From the NCBI GenBank assembly GCA_029379385.1, contig CM055611.1, positions 20,096,062-20,160,061 on the forward strand: a stretch of DNA of 64,000 bases, read 5' to 3'. The stretch is from Quillaja saponaria (taxonomy: Eukaryota; Streptophyta; Magnoliopsida; Fabales; Quillajaceae). Position numbers and translations under genes: made by a program. This document shows positions 60,798-64,000 of this stretch, piece after piece. Under the pieces are notes generated by a model. It did no database searches. It had not been told where the DNA came from and worked only from the letters and a program-made list of their open reading frames with translations. Every line of letters begins with the position of its first letter. Position 1 is the stretch's first letter.

Positions 60798-62889
60798 CTA
60801 CAAAAAATGACTCCCTGTACCACATAGGCGTGGTCTTCTCCTTCTTGCCGGGTTTCGCCTAGGTGGTACATCAGCCCTGTCACCAAGATCTTCTGACTGA
60901 GGTATGTCATCAGCACCGCTAAATCCTTCCTCAGCTTGCACACTTGAACCCATACCAGGGTCATATGATGCAGGTGTACTACCATACTGAAAGTATGGCA
61001 CCTGCGGTATGGGAGAGTTAAAAACCTCACTTGATTGCTGTGCAAAATCCGGCATAAGCTGATGATACATAGATGAACTACTGGCCATATAAGGAGGTGG
61101 AGACATATGTGCTAGAGATGAAATATACACATCTGATGGTCGGACATCAGCATTAACACTGTCTATAGGATACCGACGGTTCAAGGACATCAGTCCTACT
61201 GCGTCTGTGACGTTGTGATGACAATGATGATGATGATGTCGAATGAGTAGAATAGGAAGGAGCTGGATCAGCATGGATAAGACCAACTCGTGTAAGATAT
61301 CTCCTACTGATACGTCTATACCACTCATTGTACTCGGGTGTATGAGCAGCATGACCATGTGCAATTCCCCGAATATCACCTGTTTGGACCAGATTGTATC
61401 TCATGCCCCAAATGGCTATGTGGTTAGCATGTAGCCAATGGTAGTCTGTGACGCCCCGTCCCCGAAGATCACATTTGTGCAAGGTTTGATCAGCCTCAAT
61501 TTCAGTAGGGTTTTCTGTTATAGGTTGCTGATATCCAAACTGATGCATTACCCTATTCACTTTCTGATACTCAACAATATGAAAACATATTAAGGGTACT
61601 TTAGCACCTCAAATATGCTGGTCTTAATAACAATAGGTTGGTATCAGGTGTCTCAGCTCATCATCAATGTAGGATAGTGATATGAACTGCAATCCAAAAA
61701 CAGTGTCAATGTTTTAATAAATAAAACATTACAACATGAATATGTTAAATGATACATAGATATAAGATAAACTTGTAATTACCTACTCTGCTGACATCCT
61801 GTCCAGCATCTCCCTATACCAAGACACCACATTATGGCCGATTTGAGTTACTTTGAACTTTACTCTCCACCTGCAAGTAATTAAAAATGTCAAGTACAAG
61901 TCATTTGCGTATCACACATTATAAGCAAATGCATAAAACTAATAATTTTACATACCTCGTGCCTAAAGGACAAAGATTATCTCATGAAATGTCTGTCTCC
62001 CTCCTCGGTACGAGAAATGGTAGTCTCTCTCATGCCCATACCTAGAGTAATATCAAAGGTCCAGCAATTTCAGAAGCATCAAGGTGAATGGCATGACACA
62101 TCTCCCTGTACAACCATGCCAGGGAGGCACTGCCCCAACTGTACTGTCCTGCGACATATAGATTTTCCAGCAGAGATAAGAAACAAATGTGCACATGTGT
62201 ACTCGTCTAACTGGTGAATAACAATCCACCCATCAGTTATAATATATAAGCTCGTGCATATCTCTGCGCTGTAATGTCATCACCGTCAACTGGGAAATTC
62301 TGAAATGTCATTCCTAACCAGCTCATTTTCAATAGTGTTACCCTTAACAGCTGTAGCAAGGGGCACAACTCCCAATAATCGCTCGCACTCAGTTGCGACG
62401 TCAACACCAACTAGGCCAGAGACAGGCTCACCATCAACAGATAAACCGAACAAAATACTAACATCATGTAGTGTGATGGTGGCCTCGCCATGAGGCAGAT
62501 GAAATGTGTGAGTCTCCGGCCTCCGGCCTTTATTGACCTACTAAAGTTGTCACAAGGTGCCAATCAAGCGAAATAAACCCCACCCTGATCACACAGCCAA
62601 AACCTGCCATAGTCATGTACTCCAATACACGAGGATTAATATTATTAATATTATTAAGAATCTCCCGGTCGAACACCGTCTCTCTCTGACGGCATCTCAG
62701 GACATAGGCCTCGCTCTAAAATTTTAAAAACATATTAGTAAGAACATTTTCTCTAATAAAATGAAATTGAAAAATTAAAGGTAAATCGATTTGTTATTTA
62801 CATACCTTGTGATCCACGAAAACTCTAACGGATCAATGGCTATCATGAAGTTTAAGGACTGAAACATCTACTGGGGCAACGGGATCCAT
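60798..62889 (-). pseudogene. Plant mobile domain (PMD, MAIN-like) protein, pseudogene
   Basis: Often annotated as serine/threonine-protein phosphatase 7 long form homologue, although it has no phosphatase domain. Pieces on the minus strand in order: 62806-62889 (MDPVAPVDVSVLKLHDSH, stop, SVRVFVDHK); from 62715 (EAYVLRCRQRETVFDREIL, NPRVLEYMTMAGFGCVIRV); after a frameshift [19 protein letters not shown] and [14 protein letters not shown]; then DDITAQRYARAYIL; 61793-61870 (WRVKFKVTQIGHNVVSWYRE); and from 61686 into NRVMHQFGYQQPITENPTEI. The C-terminal Ser/Pro/Gln-rich tail (YISSLAHMSPPPYMASSSS) runs in another frame to RNPARRRRPRLCGTGSHFL at 60798. At least three frameshifts and several stops make it non-functional. 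It lies about 300 bp downstream of the transposase end. Confidence 0.8.
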
Positions 62890-63185
62890 GAATCTGCATA
62901 ACAAAAGACAAATCAAATACAATGTTAATATGCATACACAACAATAATGTTACGATTTAATGTAATGGGGAAAGACTTAGATAAAATGGCAAATACTTGA
63001 AAAATTCTTAATAATATTACAATAATACACGACAATAATGTTTATTAATTTCAAAATAATTTTACGTGACATGTGGGGGACATAATACCTAATATCTACA
63101 TAATAAAAAACTAGAAACAAATACATAAATAGGAAAACTCTTACATTTACATTAAAGTAAAGAATGCGATAATGGAACTTGTCTT

Positions 63186-64000
63186 TTAAGATCGTGTAAT
63201 GTTAGGACAATTTTTACGATTGTGTCCCTCCTGCCTACATAAACCACACCTATGTTGCCTCGAGGACTCTGTAATGTCCATCTCATTATGAATTCGATGT
63301 GTTTTTGGCCTACCCTTCCTTTGCAATTTGGACATGTCAGGAAGCACATGGGGGAACTGGAATTGCGGCCAATAGTCATCGTGCATCACTGGGTTGAATT
63401 GTGGAGTGTATACAAGCTCCTGATTTCTCAGTTTATACCACTCCCTAATAAAGTCGTTATAGTTCAGATGCATGCTTGCACAAGCTGCTATAACATGCGA
63501 GCACGGGAGAATGTATTGCTAGGGTTTGTTGCATGTGCAAGTTCTTTCATTTAAACGCACAATATGCTGGTTGCCGCCCTTTTGGGCTTGCCATCCACGA
63601 AATTGCGTCTTTATTTCAATTATCCCCAAACCGGTATGAAACTGTCTCAACTCGTGTCCACCTGCTCTCTCAGCCCAATTTTGGATTTTTTTCTATAGTG
63701 TCGATTGTGTATTGATTGCCAGCATTTAGCTGAGCATTAATGTACGCCTGATGTTCCATGAAATATTTAACACACCGGTAAAATGTCAACTGCACCAGTG
63801 CAGTAATTGGGACTTGTCGCGCTCCATTCAAGACATTATTCATGCACTCCCCCAAGTTCGTGGTCATGAAGTCAAAGCTAGTGACCTCCGTCATGTGCCA
63901 ATGCCCACTGCTCCAAAGGAATTTTACCAATCCATGCAGAATACTCAGAGTCCAAGCGAACAAACTTCTCGAAATATTTATCGAATTTGCGTTTTTGAGT
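63186..64000 (-). pseudogene. Mutator-like (MULE) transposase, C-terminal part, pseudogene (cut by window edge)
   Basis: From the right edge the frame reads KRKFDKYFEKFVRLDSEYSA and IPLEQWALAHDGGH, then shifts into FDFMTTNLGECMNNVLNGAR and QVPITALVQLTFYRCVKYF, the conserved end of MULE transposases. A SWIM zinc finger follows (NERTCTCNK, in-frame stop, YILPCSHVIAAC). The C-terminus has a CCHC knuckle, CGLCRQEGHNRKNCPN, ending NITRS. MULE transposases excise and insert DNA with roughly 9-bp target duplications. The DDE catalytic domain would lie beyond base 64000. At least one frameshift near 63895 and one stop in the SWIM finger disable this copy. Confidence 0.85.

Larger units (their letters stand above)
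58336..64000 (-). mobile_element. Decayed Mutator-like transposon carrying a plant mobile domain gene (MULE-PMD), extends past window
   Basis: From the right edge the minus strand holds a MULE transposase C-terminus, a PMD (MAIN-like) pseudogene and a third broken frame. The hairpin-rich segment at 58.5-58.7 kb follows. A terminal-like sequence near 58336-58400 (ggggttttggacaaaagggt) resembles MULE inverted termini and is my proposed 3' end. The other terminus and the catalytic domain lie outside the window, so neither the inverted repeat nor the 9-bp target duplication can be tested. PMDs are known both in the host genes MAIN and MAIL1-3 and in plant transposons, including Mutator-like ones. 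All three frames contain stops or frameshifts, so this copy is dead. Confidence 0.65.

Noticed and set aside
61243..62493. Plus-strand open frames over the PMD pseudogene (61243, 61984, 62305)
   Set aside because: Antisense shadows of recognisable minus-strand PMD coding pieces.
1..64000. CRISPR arrays, operons, tRNA or rRNA genes
   Set aside because: The window is plant nuclear DNA with introns. I saw no spaced repeat arrays or cloverleaf-like sequences by eye, though a tRNA scan was not possible.

Overview
This window is AT-rich nuclear DNA of a dicot plant. The genes carry GT-AG introns, the intergenic DNA is filled with transposon debris, and all five recognisable protein genes have close Arabidopsis counterparts. 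The species cannot be named from the sequence. I read five gene loci, one of them duplicated in tandem, plus several mobile elements. Exon boundaries were assigned by eye from splice sites, reading frame and family conservation.

Layout. 81-588 (+): the last three exons of a mitochondrial-type cyanoalanine/cysteine synthase (CYSC1). 4810-17631 (+): a complete 14-exon BRAHMA (BRM) SWI/SNF2 chromatin-remodelling ATPase. It carries an apparent 1-nt frameshift in exon 3 and one GC-AG intron. 20673-23802 and 25211-28275 (-): two intact tandem copies of a six-exon UBE2H-type ubiquitin-conjugating enzyme (UBC6), each inside a duplicated unit of about 5 kb. 35325-39626 (-): a two-exon ARID/ELM2/Myb-like protein (ARID1). 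53637-56026 (-): a seven-exon MATE transporter of the DTX33-35 group. The order BRM, UBC6, ARID1 matches Arabidopsis At2g46020, At2g46030 and At2g46040, so this is an ancient conserved gene block. Here it is expanded by the UBC6 duplication and by intergenic transposons.

Mobile DNA. There is an 820-bp AT-rich insertion with inverted ends in UBC6 unit 1 only. A MITE-like element lies in the last intron of both UBC6 copies. A 0.9-kb element with inverted ends lies at 41.4-42.3 kb. A truncated Copia element lies at 43.3-45.2 kb, and a non-coding LTR element of about 2.9 kb at 45.7-48.6 kb. From about 58.3 kb to the window end there is a decayed Mutator-like (MULE) transposon on the minus strand. 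It carries a transposase C-terminus (SWIM and zinc knuckle), a plant-mobile-domain (PMD, MAIN-like) pseudogene, and a third broken reading frame I do not recognise. It ends next to a cluster of GC-rich hairpins. This MULE-PMD cassette is the least ordinary part of the window.

Functional theme. BRM (remodelling ATPase with bromodomain), UBC6 (E2 enzyme) and ARID1 (DNA-binding, histone-deacetylase-linked regulator) are nuclear or regulatory housekeeping genes. The MATE transporter and CYSC1 are metabolic genes. Nothing in the sequence ties them into one pathway beyond the conserved synteny.
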